Assembly (NCBI GenBank): GCA_964247705.1
Contig: CAXTVQ010000004.1
Coordinates: forward strand, 58,316 to 122,315
Source of the DNA: LMUY01 sp964247705
Lineage (GTDB): Bacteria; Pseudomonadota; Alphaproteobacteria; Acetobacterales; Acetobacteraceae
Direction of reading: 5' to 3'
DNA: 64,000 bases
Shown here: in pieces, positions 9,595 through 19,979 of the stretch
Numbering within the stretch: position 1 is the first letter of the stretch
Layout of the letters: each line of letters opens with the position of its first letter
Position numbers and translations under genes: made by a program
The notes under the pieces: generated by a model
What the model was told of the DNA's origin: nothing
Database searches by the model: none
What the model saw: only the letters and a program-made list of their open reading frames with translations

Positions 9595-10068
9595 TCAGCG
9601 CTGCCCCGAGCGCGCCGCGGTCGCCAGCACGTCGGCCCGCTCGTTCATCACGTCCCCCGCGTGGCCGCGGACCCATTTCCACTCGATCTCATGTGGCTTG
9701 GCCGCATCCAGCAAGCGCCGCCAGAGATCCATGTTCGCCACCGGATCCCCGGCCGCATTGCGCCAGTTACGGCGCACCCAGCCGGTGTGCCAGCGGGTGA
9801 TGCCGTTGCGGACATATTCGCTGTCGGTGTGCAGCACCACGCGGCATGGGCGCTTGAGCGTCTCCAGCGCCGCCGCTGCTGCCGTCAGTTCCATGCGGTT
9901 GTTGGTGGTAGCCGGGTCGGCGCCGGTCAGTTCCCGCTCGGCGCCGCCGAAGCGCAGGATGGCGGCCCAGCCACCCGGGCCGGGGTTGGGCTTGCAGCCG
10001 CCATCGGTCCAGATCTCCACGGGGAGGGTGGCATCAGCGGCGGCATTGGCATCAGAGTCCGTAGGCAT
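9595..10068 (-). CDS. rnhA: Ribonuclease HI
   Basis: 157 residues, the normal size for type 1 RNase H. The catalytic acidic set is visible in order: D22 (WTDGGCKPNPGPGGW), E60 (NNRMELTAA), D82 (HTDSEYV) and D146 (NERADVLA), with the flexible-loop histidine at H136 (GHAGD). It removes RNA from RNA-DNA hybrids in the cytoplasm. The start overlaps the end of thrB by 17 bases, and ispH lies upstream on the same strand. This ispH-thrB-rnhA order is widely conserved in Alphaproteobacteria and supports all three assignments. No start ambiguity of consequence. Confidence 0.95.
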   Translation of the reverse strand: MPTDSDANAAADATLPVEIWTDGGCKPNPGPGGWAAILRFGGAERELTGADPATTNNRMELTAAAAALETLKRPCRVVLHTDSEYVRNGITRWHTGWVRRNWRNAAGDPVANMDLWRRLLDAAKPHEIEWKWVRGHAGDVMNERADVLATAARSGQR

Positions 10069-11011
10069 GCTCGTCCGTCGCCTCGAGATGGAAGCGTAGC
10101 TTCGCCAGGTATTCCAGCGGGTCCTTGCGGGTCACCAGGGCACCCGGCGGCGTGTTCACCCAGTCATACAGGCGGGTCAGCAGGAAGCGGATCGCCGCCC
10201 CCTGGCACAGGACGGGCAGCGCTGCGCGCTCGGCTGCCGACAGGGGCCTCTCGGCAGCGTAGGCGCGCAACAGGGCGCGGGCTTTCGTGACGTTGAATGC
10301 CATGTCCGGCTCGAAGCACCATGCGTTCAGGCAAACGGCAATGTCGTAGGCGAACAGGTCGGTGGCGGCGAAGTAAAAGTCGATCAGCCCCGACAAAGCC
10401 CCGTCGAGGAAGAACACGTTGTCCGGAAACAGGTCGGCGTGGATGTGTCCGCGGGGCAGGGCGCCGGGCCAGTCCCGCAGGATGCGGTCCAGAGCCGCCG
10501 CCAACTGCGCGCCCAGCCCGGCCTGCACCTCATCCGCACGCGGCAGGCTGCGGTCCAGCAACGGGCGCCAGCCGTCCGGACCCAAGGCATTGGCCCGTTG
10601 CGGCGCGTAGTCGAGGCCGGCCAGGTGCAAGCGCGCCAACGCCGTGCCGACCGGCGCGCAATGGCCCGGCCGCACCCGGCGCGGCCAGATACCGGGGAGG
10701 AACGTGGTCACGCAGGCAGGACGCCCCGCCAGATGCCGCAGCGCCTGGCCATCCTGCGCACGGACCGGTTGCGGGCAGGTGATCCCGCGGCCAGCCAAGT
10801 GCTCCATGAGGCCGAGGAACCAGGGCAACTCCGCCGGGTCCACCCGCTTCTCGTAGAGCGTGAGGATGAAGTCTCCGGCTGTGGTGCGCAGTGAAAAATT
10901 GCTGTTCTCGACACCCTCGGCAATGCCGCGGAAAGCAACCACCGTCCCCAGGTCGTAGTCGGCGACAAAGGCGGACAGTGCCTCGTCGGTAACCTCGGTG
11001 TAGACAGCCAT
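10052..11011 (-). CDS. thrB: Homoserine kinase, APH-fold (ThrB type II)
   Basis: 319 residues with the aminoglycoside-phosphotransferase fold, not the GHMP fold of enterobacterial ThrB. The catalytic loop is HADLFPDN (D193, N198), followed by the metal-binding aspartate in LIDFYFA (D211). The N-terminal lobe has GVENSNFSLRT, typical of this alphaproteobacterial family. It phosphorylates homoserine for threonine synthesis. It sits between ispH and rnhA on the minus strand, the usual location of this isoform, which is what favours homoserine over other APH substrates. Confidence 0.92.
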   Translation of the reverse strand: MAVYTEVTDEALSAFVADYDLGTVVAFRGIAEGVENSNFSLRTTAGDFILTLYEKRVDPAELPWFLGLMEHLAGRGITCPQPVRAQDGQALRHLAGRPACVTTFLPGIWPRRVRPGHCAPVGTALARLHLAGLDYAPQRANALGPDGWRPLLDRSLPRADEVQAGLGAQLAAALDRILRDWPGALPRGHIHADLFPDNVFFLDGALSGLIDFYFAATDLFAYDIAVCLNAWCFEPDMAFNVTKARALLRAYAAERPLSAAERAALPVLCQGAAIRFLLTRLYDWVNTPPGALVTRKDPLEYLAKLRFHLEATDEHAYGL

Positions 11012-11117
11012 CAGTGGGTGTTTGTGGGCGAGGCAGAGGCAGTCCGCCCGACGAGACGATGTTGTAGCGCGGACAACGTCCGGCGTTCGCGCGCCAGCGG
11101 GAGCGCTATGCCAGAAC

Positions 11118-12071
11118 TCAAGAAAGCGGCGCGGGGAGCTTAAAGATCACATCCTCATCGGTGACCCGCCGCTCCTCAATGCCCAGTGTGTAACGCGCGG
11201 AAAGATGGGTCAGCATCTCCTGCACCAGCGCTTCCGGGGCCGATGCGCCCGCAGTCAGCCCGAGTGTGTCCACCCCGTCCATCAGCGTCCAGTCCAGGTC
11301 CCGCGCCCGCGGCACCAGCACCGCGCGCTTGGCGCCAGCACGCTCGGCCACCTCGCGCAGCCGCTGGGAGTTCGAGGAGTTTGGGCTGCCGATCACGATC
11401 ACCAGGTCGCAATCGGGTGCCACTGCCTTGACCGCCGCCTGGCGGTTCGTGGTGGCGTAGCAGATGTCCTCGCGCTTCGGCCCCTCGATGGCGGGAAAGC
11501 GGGTGCGCAGAACCTCGACGATGTCGGCCGTGTCATCGACCGAAAGTGTCGTCTGCGTGATGAAGGCGAGCGGGCCGGGCGCCGGCTGCACGGTGGCCGC
11601 CTCCTGCGAATCCTGCACCAGCGTCACGGCACCCGGCGGCAACTGGCCCATCGTGCCGACGACTTCCGGGTGGCCGGCATGGCCGATCATCAAGATGTGG
11701 TGCTGGTCCGGACCGCCCTCGGCGAAGTGCCGCTCCGCCTCGCGGTGCACCTTGCTGACCAGCGGGCATGTCGCGTCGTAGTAGTGCAGATGGCGCCGCT
11801 CGGCCTCCAGCGGCACGGATTTCGGCACGCCGTGGGCGGAGAACACGACATGCGCGTCCGGCGGCACCTCGTCCAGCTCCTCGACGAACACCGCGCCCTG
11901 CGCCTCTAGCGCCTCGACGACCGTCCGGTTGTGGACGATCTCGTGGCGGACATAGACGGGGGCGCCGAAACGGCGGATGGCTTCCTCCACGACGCGAATC
12001 GCGCGGTCGACGCCCGCGCAGAACCCGCGCGGGCCGGATAGGAGGACTCGGAGATGAGGCAGTTGGGGCAT
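11118..12071 (-). CDS. ispH: 4-hydroxy-3-methylbut-2-enyl diphosphate reductase
   Basis: 317 residues from the ATG at 12071. The three cysteines that hold the [4Fe-4S] cluster are C18 (GPRGFCAGV), C102 (DATCPLV) and C204 (DICYATTNR). Substrate-binding residues appear as H47 (EIVHN), H80 (FSAHGVP) and the GHAGHPE segment at 130-136. It is the last enzyme of the MEP pathway, yielding IPP and DMAPP in the cytosol. The frame continues upstream of 12071, but with low-complexity sequence that is not IspH-like. The start is divergent from the lipoprotein gene at 12217, with a 145-base shared promoter region. Confidence 0.95.
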   Translation of the reverse strand: MPQLPHLRVLLSGPRGFCAGVDRAIRVVEEAIRRFGAPVYVRHEIVHNRTVVEALEAQGAVFVEELDEVPPDAHVVFSAHGVPKSVPLEAERRHLHYYDATCPLVSKVHREAERHFAEGGPDQHHILMIGHAGHPEVVGTMGQLPPGAVTLVQDSQEAATVQPAPGPLAFITQTTLSVDDTADIVEVLRTRFPAIEGPKREDICYATTNRQAAVKAVAPDCDLVIVIGSPNSSNSQRLREVAERAGAKRAVLVPRARDLDWTLMDGVDTLGLTAGASAPEALVQEMLTHLSARYTLGIEERRVTDEDVIFKLPAPLS

Positions 12072-12216
12072 GTTGTCCGCGGCTTCTATGACGCGCACTA
12101 TGCCTAGACGCCCGTCCTGCCACAACCCGCAGTGCCCCGACGCCAGTTCGGGTGTGTCCCCAGCCTTGCCGAACTCGCCCTCGCCGCACTCGCGGGCCGT
12201 CCGACCGGAGTTCCCG

Positions 12217-12777
12217 ATGTTGTCGTCCATGATTGCGCGTGCCTTTCCGTTGCCGGCTGTGTCCGGTGCGGCGTTGCTCCTACTCTGCGCCGTCACCCTC
12301 GATGGGTGCGGGCCCGAGCGGCCGCAATTCGCCCCTGCCTGCCCGCATACCGCGTTCCTCAGTGATGCCGCCGACCTCACCCGCTTCAAAGGTGCCGGCA
12401 CCGATTTGACGGATATGGTCGTCGATGGCCGGATCACAGGGCTGGCCGGCAAATGCTCGTATGTCGACGCCGAGCACCTCGCGATGGTGATCTCGGTCAA
12501 CCTCGACCTGACCCGGGGCCCCGCCATGCAAGGGCGTATGGCCGACGTGACGTATTTCGTGTCGGTGTCCCGCGGGGGCACCATCCTCGACAAGCGGCAA
12601 TACACGATCCAGGCCGCTTTCGCTCGCAACAGCGACCGGCTGCGCCTGACTGGCGACGAAATCGACCTGACGCTGCCGACGCCGGGGAAAGTGGCAGGGG
12701 CGGACTACAACGTCCTTGTTGGTTTTCAGCTCACTCCCTCGGAACTGGCCTTCAACCGCCGTCGCGGCCCGCGCTAG
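12217..12777 (+). CDS. Predicted lipoprotein of unknown function
   Basis: 186 residues if the ATG at 12217 is used; a second ATG at 12229 would remove four residues and is equally possible. A hydrophobic signal (ALLLLCAVTLDGC) ends in a lipobox-like LDGC, predicting lipidation at that cysteine. The mature part contains two further cysteines (PACPH and GKCSY) that could pair, and a beta-rich body including DVTYFVSVSRGG. The architecture (lipobox, small beta domain, Ser/Thr-rich strands) resembles envelope lipoproteins of Acetobacteraceae, but I cannot name a family. It is followed 33 bases later by dppA. Confidence 0.7.
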   Translation: MLSSMIARAFPLPAVSGAALLLLCAVTLDGCGPERPQFAPACPHTAFLSDAADLTRFKGAGTDLTDMVVDGRITGLAGKCSYVDAEHLAMVISVNLDLTRGPAMQGRMADVTYFVSVSRGGTILDKRQYTIQAAFARNSDRLRLTGDEIDLTLPTPGKVAGADYNVLVGFQLTPSELAFNRRRGPR

Positions 12778-12810
12778 ACTACAACGAATGACAGTCTCGA
12801 AAGGCTCTCC

Positions 12811-14415
12811 ATGACCCGTCCCGGTGTCCTCCGATCCCTGCTCCTCGCTGGCGCCGCAGTCGGGCTCGCGGCTGCCATGCCCGCCGCGGCCAAGACGCTG
12901 GTGTTCTGCTCGGAAGGCTCGCCCGAGAACTTCAGCCCGATGATCAACACCACAGGCACCACCTTCGCCGCCAATCGCCCGATCTACAGCCGCCTGGTGG
13001 ATTTCAAGGAAGGCACGACAGAGACCCAGCCCGGGCTGGCCGAGAGCTGGGACGTGTCGGCGGACGGCAAGACCTACACCTTCCACCTGCGCCATGGCGT
13101 GAAATGGCACAGCAGCGCCACCTTCAAGCCCACGCGCGAGTTCAACGCCGACGACGTGCTGTTCTCGTTCGACCGCCAGAAGAACGCGGACGACCCCTGG
13201 CACAAGATCTCGGGCGGCGACTACGAGTACTGGGGCGACATGGGCTTCGACAAGCTCATCGCCGGCATCGACAAGGTCGACCCCTACACCGTCAAATTCA
13301 CACTTAACCAGCCGCAAGCACCCTTCATTGCCGACCTGGCGATGGATTTCGCGGCCATCATGTCGGCCGAATACGCCGATCAGTTGATGAAGGCCGGCAA
13401 GCCCGAGCAACTGGACCAGGTGCCGATCGGGACGGGCCCATTCTCCTTCGTCGCCTATCAGCGCGATGCCACGATCCGCTATCGCCGCTTCGACGATTTC
13501 TGGGGCACGAAGGCCAAGCTCGATGCACTGGTGTTCTCCATCAACAAGGACCCGGCGGTGCGCCTGGCCAAGCTGCGCGCCAACGAGTGCCAGGTGATGA
13601 ACTACGCGAGCCCGCAGGACCTGCCGGGCATCCGCATCGACCCGCAACTCAAGTTGCTGGAGCAGCCGGGGCTGAACATCGGCTATCTCGCGTTCAACGC
13701 GACCAAGAAGCCGTTCGACGATAAGCGGGTGCGCATCGCGCTCAACATGGCGATCGACAAGGCCGCCATCATCAAGGCGGTGTACGGCGCCGCCGGGCAG
13801 CCGGCCAAGAACCTGATCCCGCCGATCATGTGGTCCTACGACAACAGCGTGCAGGATTTCCCATACGATCCGGACGCCGCCAAGAAGATGCTGGTGGACG
13901 CCGGCTACGCGGACGGGTTCGACACGGATCTGTGGGCGATGCCGGTGCAGCGGCCGTACAACCCGGATGCACGCCGCATCGCCGAGCTGATGCAGTCGGA
14001 CCTGATGAAGGTCGGCGTGCGCGCCAAGATCGTCAGCTACGAGTGGGGCGAGTATCGCAAGCGCGTAGCCGCCGGGGAGGCGCAGATGGCAGAATACGGC
14101 TGGACCGGGGACAATGGCGATCCGGACAATTTCTTCTCCCCGCTGGCAAGCTGTGCTGCCGCCCGCCCCGGCGGTGGCAGCGCTAGCAAGTGGTGCAACC
14201 AGGACTTCGACGCGTTGCTGGCCAAGGCCGTCACCCTCTCGGACCAGGGCGAACGCGCAAAGCTGTATGAGCAGGCGCAGGTGATCATGCACCAGGAAGC
14301 GCCATTCTTCCTGATCGCTCACTCCGTGACCTTCCAGCCGATGCGCAAGGAGGTCACCGGGTTCGTGATGAGCCCGATCGGTGCGCAGTCGTTCAATACA
14401 GTGGATCTGCAGTAA
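12811..14415 (+). CDS. dppA: Dipeptide ABC transporter, periplasmic binding protein
   Basis: 534 residues in the SBP_bac_5 family. A cleavable Sec signal ends near AMPAAA-KT at about residue 27. The mature start (LVFCSEGSPENFSP) and the C-terminal half (WAMPVQRPYNPDARR, then YGWTGDNGDPDNFF) match the DppA type closely. It delivers di- or short peptides, or a related ligand such as haem precursors, to a DppBC permease. AAAGG lies before the ATG. dppB follows after a 148-base gap containing a large hairpin, but dppC, dppD and dppF do not follow. Confidence 0.92.
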   Translation: MTRPGVLRSLLLAGAAVGLAAAMPAAAKTLVFCSEGSPENFSPMINTTGTTFAANRPIYSRLVDFKEGTTETQPGLAESWDVSADGKTYTFHLRHGVKWHSSATFKPTREFNADDVLFSFDRQKNADDPWHKISGGDYEYWGDMGFDKLIAGIDKVDPYTVKFTLNQPQAPFIADLAMDFAAIMSAEYADQLMKAGKPEQLDQVPIGTGPFSFVAYQRDATIRYRRFDDFWGTKAKLDALVFSINKDPAVRLAKLRANECQVMNYASPQDLPGIRIDPQLKLLEQPGLNIGYLAFNATKKPFDDKRVRIALNMAIDKAAIIKAVYGAAGQPAKNLIPPIMWSYDNSVQDFPYDPDAAKKMLVDAGYADGFDTDLWAMPVQRPYNPDARRIAELMQSDLMKVGVRAKIVSYEWGEYRKRVAAGEAQMAEYGWTGDNGDPDNFFSPLASCAAARPGGGSASKWCNQDFDALLAKAVTLSDQGERAKLYEQAQVIMHQEAPFFLIAHSVTFQPMRKEVTGFVMSPIGAQSFNTVDLQ

Positions 14416-14470
14416 CCGGGTCGGTGCTTCAGCTAGGACGTCGTCCCCATCCCCTTGAGGGAGGGGTTAG

Positions 14471-14516
14471 GGGAGGGGTGGCAACCGGCAAACGTTCGCC
14501 GTGTGGCACCCCTCCC
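14471..14516. repeat. Inverted repeat (hairpin) between dppA and dppB
   Basis: A perfect 10-bp arm (14471-14480, GGGAGGGGTG) pairs with 14507-14516 (CACCCCTCCC). Inside it a second 4-bp arm, CGGC at 14486-14489, pairs with GCCG at 14498-14501 around a short loop. There is no T-run after it. It resembles the GGGGAGG-type hairpins scattered between genes in many high-GC alphaproteobacteria. Here it could stabilise the dppA message or lower expression of dppB relative to the binding protein. Confidence 0.6.
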
Positions 14517-14563
14517 TCCGGCCCTCTTCCTCGAGCGGAGGGGGAGCGTCGAACAGCAACGCC

Positions 14564-15578
<1,015 letters not shown>

Positions 15579-15601
<23 letters not shown>

Positions 15602-16559
15602 GGCTAGGCCGCCGGCGCTCCATCCACCACAGCGCCAGCCCGAGCAGGCCGACCAGCACCTCCCGCACCCGCTTCACTAGCGAGAGGGACAGGCCGGCGG
15701 CTTGCGGCAAACCGACCGCGGCGGCGGCGATCGCGAACCCCGTCTCCTGCACCACCAGCGCGCCCGGGACCGCGAACCCGGCGCTGCGGGCCGCCATGCC
15801 GAGCGCCTCCACGATCAGCGCCTGCACCCAGCCTACGTCGGCTCCCAACGCGTGCAGCACCGCCCAGCTTTCGATGCTGCCGAGCACCCAGGCGAACAAG
15901 TGCAGCCCTGCGGCAACCAGCAGCCGGCGGTGGCGGGCATACATCGCCGTCGCCGCCTCGTTCATGCCGCGCAGGGACCCGGCGCTCGGCCAGCGCGCGG
16001 CAATCTGCCCGGCTAGGAGTTCCAGCAGCCGCAGCAAGCCGAAGCGCTGGGCGGCCAGCAAGCCGCCCGCCATCCCGGCCGTCACCAGCACCGCACTCAG
16101 CCAACCCTGCCAGCCACCGGCCGAAGAGGTCGCGGCCAGTGCCGCGACGCCGGCCAGCAGGAAGACGAGCTGGGTCAGGAACTCGAGCGTCACGTCCACC
16201 ACCACGCTGGCGCCGGCTTGCGCCAAACTGGCGGCGCCATCGCGGGCGAGCAGATGCGCCCCCACCACTTCGCCGCCCACCTGGGCCACCGGCAGCAACG
16301 AGTCGATCCCCTCGCGGATGATCCGCAGCCGGAACAGGCGGCGAAGCGGCAGAACCTGCGGCAAGATCCAGCGCCACGCCCGGGCAGAGAGCAGCAGCTG
16401 CAGCAAGTGCAGCGCCACCAGCGCCGGCAACAGCCACAGGGCATGCAGCGCACCGAAGCCGATGGCGAGCAGGCCGCGGCCGAGCGACACCACGGCCCAT
16501 CCTGTGAACCCGACCAGCCCGGCCGCGAGCAGGACGTTGAGCGTGCGTCGTGGGGTCAG
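15579..16559 (-). CDS. Flippase-like membrane protein (UPF0104 / HpnL-like), probable CTG start
   Basis: 326 residues from a CTG at 16559. The protein has about eight hydrophobic segments and the family features REGIDSLLPVAQVGGE and FAVPGALVVQETGF, seen in HpnL and the membrane half of lysylphosphatidylglycerol synthases. These proteins are thought to move lipids or lipid-linked molecules across the inner membrane. No ATG, GTG or TTG occurs in frame close to the natural N-terminus. The CTG overlaps the rmd stop (CTGA) and is preceded 5 bases earlier by GGAG; the next option, a GTG at 16640, would add 27 unlikely residues. It is the third gene of gmd-rmd, so a role with a D-rhamnose-containing lipid-linked glycan is possible, alongside the hopanoid alternative. 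Confidence 0.8.
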
Positions 16560-17497
16560 GCCGGCTCCGACGCGACCCGCTCGCGCCAGTCGGCAAGCAC
16601 GTCGGCAAGTGTCTGCGTCCAGGCAATGGCCGGCGCCCACCCCAACAGGCTCAAGGCCAACGCATTGTCGCCGGCCGCCAGCGCGATCTCCGAAGGCCGC
16701 AGCCGTGCCGGGTCGCGCTTGACCGTGGCGTTCACGGCGGCCAGGCGAAGCAGGTCGTTCAGTATGTCGCCCACGCGCCGCGGCCGGCCGGAGGCGATGT
16801 TGAGGATGGTGCCGGACGCGACCGCCTCCCGCCGTTCGAGGCACAGCGCATAGGCACGGCATACGTCACGAACGTCGAGGAAATCCCGCAGCGGGTCGAG
16901 CGCTCCCACAGTGAGCTCCGGCGGCTGCAACCCGGCTGCAATACGCGCCACCTGCCGCGCGAAGGCCGCGACCACGAACGCGGCGGACTGGCCCGGCCCG
17001 GTATGGTTGAACGGCCGTGCGCGGATGATCTGCAGCCCGTCCCGCGCCATCGCGCCGAGCGCCAGGTCCGCCGCCGCCTTGGTGGCGCCGTAGGTGTTCA
17101 TCGGCGCCAGCGCCGCCGTTTCGTCCAGCTTCTCGCCACGCAGGAACGAGTGCCCATAGGCCTCAGCGGTGGATGCGAACAACAGCGTGCAGCCGGGAAT
17201 GGCCGTCAACGCCCGGGCAAGGGTAAGCGTGCCGCCCAGATTGACCTTCCAGGCAAGATCCGGATCGGCTTGAGCCTGAGGCACGGCGGAGATCGCGGCC
17301 AGATGGATGCAAGCATTCGGCTGCAGCGCCTGCACGGCGTCGCGGACCGCGGCTGTCTCGGTCACGTTGAAGCTGGCGGCCGTCACGTCGGAGTCCGGGA
17401 AGGTCGTGCGCAGCGCCGGCAGCAGATGGGCGCCCACGAACCCGGACGCGCCGGTGACCAGGATCCGGCCCAACCGGCCCGCCGCCGCCGCCGGCAT
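16556..17497 (-). CDS. rmd: NAD(P)-dependent sugar reductase, GDP-6-deoxy-D-lyxo-hexulose 4-reductase type
   Basis: 313 residues in the extended SDR family. The nucleotide motif is TGASGFVG (15-22), and the catalytic residues are S109/T110 in FASTAEAYG and Y136-xxx-K140 in YGATK. The block RPFNHTGPGQ is characteristic of Rmd, which reduces the Gmd product to GDP-D-rhamnose; GDP-6-deoxy-D-talose reductases look similar. It starts 2 bases after the gmd stop, which strongly supports the pairing. The product feeds polysaccharide or O-antigen assembly. Confidence 0.85.
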   Translation of the reverse strand: MPAAAAGRLGRILVTGASGFVGAHLLPALRTTFPDSDVTAASFNVTETAAVRDAVQALQPNACIHLAAISAVPQAQADPDLAWKVNLGGTLTLARALTAIPGCTLLFASTAEAYGHSFLRGEKLDETAALAPMNTYGATKAAADLALGAMARDGLQIIRARPFNHTGPGQSAAFVVAAFARQVARIAAGLQPPELTVGALDPLRDFLDVRDVCRAYALCLERREAVASGTILNIASGRPRRVGDILNDLLRLAAVNATVKRDPARLRPSEIALAAGDNALALSLLGWAPAIAWTQTLADVLADWRERVASEPA

Positions 17498-17499
17498 GG

Positions 17500-18483
17500 T
17501 CAGGCGGCCATGCGGGCGCGATGCCGGGCCAGGTCGGCCTCCACCATCTCGGCGACCATGTCCTCCAGCGTCGTTTCCGCCTTCCACCCCAGCGCCTGGT
17601 GCGCCTTGGACGCATCGCCAAGCAGGATGTCCACCTCGGCCGGGCGGATCAGGTCCGACCGGGTCGTCACATGGTCCTCGGCATTCAGCCCGGCATGGCC
17701 GAACGCGATCCGGCACAGGTCCTGGATCGAGGTCGTACGGCCGGTGGCGATCACGTAATCGTCCGCCTCCTCCTGCTGCAGCATCCGCCACATGGCCTGT
17801 ACGTAATCGCGCGCGTGTCCCCAATCGCGCGTGGCGTTCAGGTTGCCGAGCGGCAGTTCCTTCGCCAGCCCGAGCTTGATGCGCGCGACCCCGTCCGTGA
17901 CCTTGCGGGTGACGAACTCGATGCCGCGCAACGGGCTCTCGTGGTTGAAGAGGATGCCGCTGCTGGCGTGCATGCCGAAACTCTCGCGGTAGTTCACCGT
18001 CATCCAGTGGGCATACAGCTTAGCGGCGGCATACGGCGAGCGCGGGTAGAACGGCGTGCGCTCGCTCTGCTTCGGCTCCTGGATCTTGCCGAACATCTCG
18101 GAGGAGCTCGCCTGATAGAACCGCGCCTGCGGCCGCATCAGCCGCACCGCCTCAAGCACGTTGGCCGCCCCGAGCCCCGTCACGTTGCCGGTCAGCAGCG
18201 GCTGCTGCCATGACGCGGCGACGAAGGATTGCGCGGCCAGGTTATACACCTCGTCGGGCTGATAGGTCGTAATCACCCGGATCAGGCTCGACAGGTCGGT
18301 CAGGTTCGCATCGACCAGTTCCACGTCGTTCAGGATGCCGAGCCAGCGCAGCCGTTCGCCGATCACGTCCGAAGACGCCGAGCGCCGCATCAGCCCGATC
18401 ACACGGTAGCCTTTGCCCAGCAGCAACTGCGACAGATAAGCGCCGTCCTGCCCGGTGACGCCGGTAACGAGTGCTGTGGGCAT
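17500..18483 (-). CDS. gmd: GDP-mannose 4,6-dehydratase
   Basis: 327 residues from the ATG at 18483. Features are the NADP-binding TGVTGQDGAYL (7-17), the catalytic region ASSSEMFG (125-132), Y151-AAA-K155, and the GMD-specific NHESPLRG (180-187) and RKVTDGVARI. It converts GDP-D-mannose to GDP-4-dehydro-6-deoxy-D-mannose. Being directly followed by rmd, the likely pathway product is GDP-D-rhamnose rather than GDP-L-fucose. It is divergent from the PanE-like gene with 159 bases between starts; that gap holds no gene. Confidence 0.93.
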   Translation of the reverse strand: MPTALVTGVTGQDGAYLSQLLLGKGYRVIGLMRRSASSDVIGERLRWLGILNDVELVDANLTDLSSLIRVITTYQPDEVYNLAAQSFVAASWQQPLLTGNVTGLGAANVLEAVRLMRPQARFYQASSSEMFGKIQEPKQSERTPFYPRSPYAAAKLYAHWMTVNYRESFGMHASSGILFNHESPLRGIEFVTRKVTDGVARIKLGLAKELPLGNLNATRDWGHARDYVQAMWRMLQQEEADDYVIATGRTTSIQDLCRIAFGHAGLNAEDHVTTRSDLIRPAEVDILLGDASKAHQALGWKAETTLEDMVAEMVEADLARHRARMAA

Positions 18484-18642
18484 GACCGTCCTTAACGCTG
18501 ACAAGTCTGTGCGGATAACCCACAAAGCCCCTGAAATCCAGCGGGGCCTGCAAGCAGGCAGGTTCCGAGTGGCATCGGTCTTGCTCGGCACGGCATGGTC
18601 TTGCTCGAGGATAGTGGGACCGCGAAGGGCAGGGTGGTTGAT

Positions 18643-19620
18643 ATGAAGGTCTGTGTTTTCGGCGCCGGCGCAGTCGGCGGGCATGTGGCGGCGCGGCTGG
18701 CCCGCGGCGGCGCGGACGTGTCGGTCGTGGCGCGAGGCGCCAACCTTGCCGCCATGCGGGAGCGTGGGCTCGAGGTGCGCACGCCCACCGAGCGCTTCCA
18801 CGCCACGGTCCGTGCCAGCGAACACCCAGCCGAACTCGGCCCGCAGGACGCCGTCATCGTGACGCTGAAAGCCCCCGCACTGCCGGCCATGGCGGCCAGC
18901 ATCGGCCCGCTGCTCGGCCCGGACACCCCCGTGGTGTTCGCGATGAACGGCATTCCCTGGTGGTATTTCTACAAGGAAGGCGGCCCGCATGACGGCTACC
19001 GGCTGGACCGCATCGATCCAGGCGCCGCCGTGTGGCAAGCGGTCGGGCCGCAGCGCGCGATCGGTGGCGTGGTGTATTCCGCCTGCACCGTGATCGAACC
19101 CGGCGTCATCCAGGTCGCCAATGCCAACAACCGGCTGCCGATCGGCGAGCCGGACGGCGCCGTCACTCCGCGGGCACAAGCCATCGCGGCGGCGTTGCGG
19201 GCGGGCGGCATGGGCAGTGAGGCATTGCCCGACATCCGCAGCGAGCTATGGGCCAAGCTTCTGCTGAACCTCGGCACCAACCCGATGGCGGTGCTGGCGC
19301 AAGCCCCCGGTTCGGCGCTCTATCGGGAAGAAGCGTGCGCCGACGGCCTGCGCCACGTGGTGGCGGAAGCCGCAGCGATCGCGAGAGCGATGGGGTGCAC
19401 CGTCCAACCGGATCCGGAGGCGCAGATCGCGTCCGGCCGCAAGCTGGATCACACGCCCAGCATCGTGCAGGACCTGCTGCTCGGCCGCCCGATGGAGGTT
19501 GAGGCGATTTTCGCCGCCCCGCTGGACCTGGCCCGGCTGACGGGGGTGCCGACGCCGACGCTCGATCTGCTGGTCGGACTGGCCAAGGTGCGGGCGCGGA
19601 CGGCCGGGCTGTATCAGTAA
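18643..19620 (+). CDS. Ketopantoate reductase-family oxidoreductase (2-dehydropantoate 2-reductase like)
   Basis: 325 residues from the ATG at 18643. The N-terminal NADP motif is FGAGAVGG (6-13). A KAPALPAM segment places the lysine of the active site, and the C-terminal ApbA/PanE domain contains SELWAKLLLNLGTNPM. Several PanE paralogues exist in this group of bacteria and some act on other alpha-keto acids, so the precise substrate is not certain. The insert WWYFYKEGGPHDG is longer than in E. coli PanE. Its stop overlaps the convergent lipoprotein gene by 7 bases. Confidence 0.82.
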   Translation: MKVCVFGAGAVGGHVAARLARGGADVSVVARGANLAAMRERGLEVRTPTERFHATVRASEHPAELGPQDAVIVTLKAPALPAMAASIGPLLGPDTPVVFAMNGIPWWYFYKEGGPHDGYRLDRIDPGAAVWQAVGPQRAIGGVVYSACTVIEPGVIQVANANNRLPIGEPDGAVTPRAQAIAAALRAGGMGSEALPDIRSELWAKLLLNLGTNPMAVLAQAPGSALYREEACADGLRHVVAEAAAIARAMGCTVQPDPEAQIASGRKLDHTPSIVQDLLLGRPMEVEAIFAAPLDLARLTGVPTPTLDLLVGLAKVRARTAGLYQ

Positions 19621-19979
19621 CCGAGCGGGGGGTTGGGCGGCGTGACCGGCGATGGGCCATCGTCCGGAGCGCCGCCGGGTGATGCGAGCGGTTCCACCGT
19701 GATCGAACCGGGCGGCGCTTCCCCATCCTGCCCATAGGCCGGCGGCAGCCCGGGCGGCAGCGCGTAGGCGGGAGACGGATAGCTGGTCGGGGGGCTGACC
19801 GCATTGCGAAGATTGGCTCCCGCGTCCTGCAACGCCTCGCCGGTGCGGTCGCCGAAGGTCGCCAGGGCATGACCGGTGCCGACGCTTGCGTCGTACAGCG
19901 ATTGCCCGACCTGCTGGCCGACCTGGTCGGGGGCGCAGGCGCTCAGAGCGAGGGGAACGATCAGGATCCAGCGGCGCAT
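19614..19979 (-). CDS. Small proline-rich lipoprotein
   Basis: 121 residues from the ATG at 19979, which directly precedes a short signal (RRWILIVPLALSAC) with a clean LSAC lipobox. The mature protein is rich in G, P, A and D with a proline-rich C-terminal half (PALPPGLPPAYG-like) and no recognisable domain. An ATG 29 codons upstream is in frame, but it would bury the signal. Such proteins are often outer-membrane anchored. No function can be assigned. Confidence 0.6.
   Translation of the reverse strand: MRRWILIVPLALSACAPDQVGQQVGQSLYDASVGTGHALATFGDRTGEALQDAGANLRNAVSPPTSYPSPAYALPPGLPPAYGQDGEAPPGSITVEPLASPGGAPDDGPSPVTPPNPPLGY

Noticed and set aside
16560..16640. A GTG start at 16640 for the HpnL-like gene
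   Set aside because: It would add 27 residues of poor quality and a long overlap with rmd; the CTG with GGAG fits the family N-terminus better. Not excluded.
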